From contig JACQHV010000216.1 of assembly GCA_016198885.1 (NCBI GenBank), forward strand, positions 1 to 8,304: a stretch of 8,304 bases of DNA, in the 5' to 3' direction. The position numbers and the translations under genes were made by a program. Shown piece by piece: positions 7,727 to 8,304 of the stretch (position 1 is the first letter of the stretch; each line of letters begins with the position of its first letter). The stretch is from Gammaproteobacteria bacterium. Lineage in GTDB: Bacteria; Pseudomonadota; Gammaproteobacteria; Eutrophobiales; Eutrophobiaceae. The notes under the pieces were generated by a model, which saw nothing but the letters and a program-made list of their open reading frames with translations, made no database searches and was not told where the DNA came from.

Positions 7727-7773
7727 GAGACTATATCACCACAGGGAATGCCAGAAAAGGGCTCTGACCCCTT
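7727..7773. repeat. 47-bp direct repeat, copy 1
   Basis: Identical over 47 bp to 7789-7835. It runs from GAGACTATATCACC to GACCCCTT, and so contains both a probable minus-strand -10 element and the element-end hairpin. The 15 bp between the copies (7774-7788) are not repeated. Confidence 0.95.
7730..7738 (-). promoter_or_regulatory. Extended -10 promoter for the RAYT gene
   Basis: The minus strand reads TGATATAGT, an extended -10 (TG-N-TATAGT, five of six matches to TATAAT). The -35 position 17 bases upstream (TTTTCT) is poor. Transcription would begin near 7723, about 20 bases before the ATG, leaving room for the Shine-Dalgarno sequence. Confidence 0.45.
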
Positions 7774-7775
7774 AA
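7755..7775. repeat. Right inverted repeat of the RAYT unit
   Basis: The 21 bp are the exact reverse complement of 7004-7024, with core GGGCTCTGACCCC. AAGGG and CCCTT pair around a 7-base loop. Confidence 0.85.
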
Positions 7776-7786
7776 TGTTGGGGGAT

Positions 7787-8304
7787 ATGAGACTATATCA
7801 CCACAGGGAATGCCAGAAAAGGGCTCTGACCCCTTTTAATCAACTACTCCTCAAAAAAGTGCTGAACGGCAGCAGCGGGATCAACACCCGTTATCTTGCA
7901 TTAAATCCACTTGATGAATTTATTCATTTCAATCCCGACGCGCTGTACGCGCGTTTTCTGCAACATGCACCGGCGCTGGCCACCACGGCTGCCTTGCGGG
8001 CGCTGTCAAATGCAAATATTGATGCACTCGAGATCGACGCCGTCATCATCAGCACCTGCACCGGTTACCTGTGCCCGGGATTGTCTAGTTATGTAGTGGA
8101 ACAGTTGCAGCTCAAATCAGGTGTAATGGCGCTGGATCTTGTCGGACAAGGTTGCGTCGCGGCATTGCCCAATCTGCAAACTGCAGAGGCTTTGCTGGCG
8201 CTTAACGGTCATTACCGCACAGTATTATCTATCTGTGTAGAGGTCTGCAGTGCGGCATTTTACCTGGACGATGATCCCGGTGTCCTGATCAGCGCCTGCC
8301 TGTT
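7787..8304 (+). CDS. Type III polyketide synthase (chalcone/stilbene synthase family), N-terminus replaced, runs off window
   Basis: The family condenses malonyl-CoA units onto an acyl-CoA starter to make pyrones, resorcinols or related phenolics. Visible family segments are SSGINTRYLAL, DAVIISTCTGYLCPGLSSY and ALDLVGQGCVAALPNL with the catalytic cysteine codon at 8153-8155, followed by SICVEVCSAAFYLDDDPGVLISACL. Native similarity begins around 7838. The cysteine lies only about 105 codons from there, against roughly 140-165 in full-length enzymes, so about 40 N-terminal residues are missing. The frame is open upstream through the 47-bp repeat, and the ATG at 7787 is the nearest in-frame start, after GGGGG but with short spacing. 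Other in-frame ATGs occur at 7775, 7748 and 7721. The first 17 codons from 7787 therefore come from mobile-element sequence. The product may be inactive. The 3' end lies beyond the window, so His and Asn of the catalytic triad cannot be checked. Confidence 0.8.
   Translation, partial: MRLYHHRECQKRALTPFNQLLLKKVLNGSSGINTRYLALNPLDEFIHFNPDALYARFLQHAPALATTAALRALSNANIDALEIDAVIISTCTGYLCPGLSSYVVEQLQLKSGVMALDLVGQGCVAALPNLQTAEALLALNGHYRTVLSICVEVCSAAFYLDDDPGVLISACL
7789..7835. repeat. 47-bp direct repeat, copy 2
   Basis: Exact second copy of 7727-7773, offset by 62 bp. It repeats the minus-strand extended -10 (7792-7800) and the element end. Here the hairpin is longer: AAAAGGG (7817-7823) pairs with CCCTTTT (7831-7837) in a perfect 7-bp stem. 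It may be the end of a second, otherwise lost, element copy. Confidence 0.95.

Larger units (their letters stand above)
7004..7775. mobile_element. RAYT transposase unit bounded by 21-bp inverted repeats
   Basis: The unit comprises the transposase gene, its promoter region and perfect inverted 21-bp ends (7004-7024 and 7755-7775). Each end can fold into a short hairpin with a 7-base loop. A further copy of the right-end sequence lies at 7817-7837, so the outer boundary could instead be near 7837. No target-site duplication is evident. Confidence 0.7.

Noticed and set aside
7817..7837. Intrinsic terminator formed by AAAAGGG/CCCTTTT
   Set aside because: The stem has only three GC pairs and the T's belong to the stem. 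The sequence is the mobile-element end, so termination would be incidental.
7911..8096. A 61-codon open frame on the plus strand
   Set aside because: It overlaps the type III PKS in another frame and has no recognisable features.

Overview
The window reads as chromosomal DNA of moderate GC content from a proteobacterium, most likely gamma- or betaproteobacterial. The basis is the AddAB-like repair gene pair of the kind found in those groups and a REP-associated transposase. This is inference from gene content; no rRNA or species-specific marker is present.

Positions 18-6085 (minus strand) hold a two-gene operon. The upstream gene encodes an AddB-like PD-(D/E)XK nuclease with a probable iron-sulfur cluster. 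The downstream gene encodes an AddA-like UvrD/RecB-family helicase-nuclease. They overlap by four bases (ATGA) and should form one helicase-nuclease complex that processes double-strand DNA ends. Across a 105-bp divergent intergenic region lies msrB (6194-6601, plus strand), a zinc-type methionine-R-sulfoxide reductase.

From about 6630 onward the window is accessory and scarred. A 59-bp imperfect palindrome (6632-6690) has the geometry of an integron attC site. It sits 8 bp past the stop codon of an AT-rich HNH endonuclease gene on the minus strand, as expected for a gene cassette. The HNH gene has no convincing start: its frame stays open upstream and runs straight into the end of a RAYT (REP-associated tyrosine transposase) element at 7004. 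The RAYT gene is intact and bounded by perfect 21-bp inverted repeats, one of which encodes the last residues and stop codon of the transposase. To its right a 47-bp block carrying an element end and a probable promoter is present twice, 62 bp apart.

Right of the second copy, and open to the window edge, is a type III polyketide synthase (chalcone/stilbene synthase family) lacking its native N-terminus. Two unrelated genes, HNH and PKS, are thus both missing their 5' ends at the two edges of one transposase unit. This is best explained by rearrangement between dispersed element copies, or by an assembly join at the repeat. The most notable observations are the attC-like site, the doubly beheaded junction and the duplicated promoter-bearing element end.
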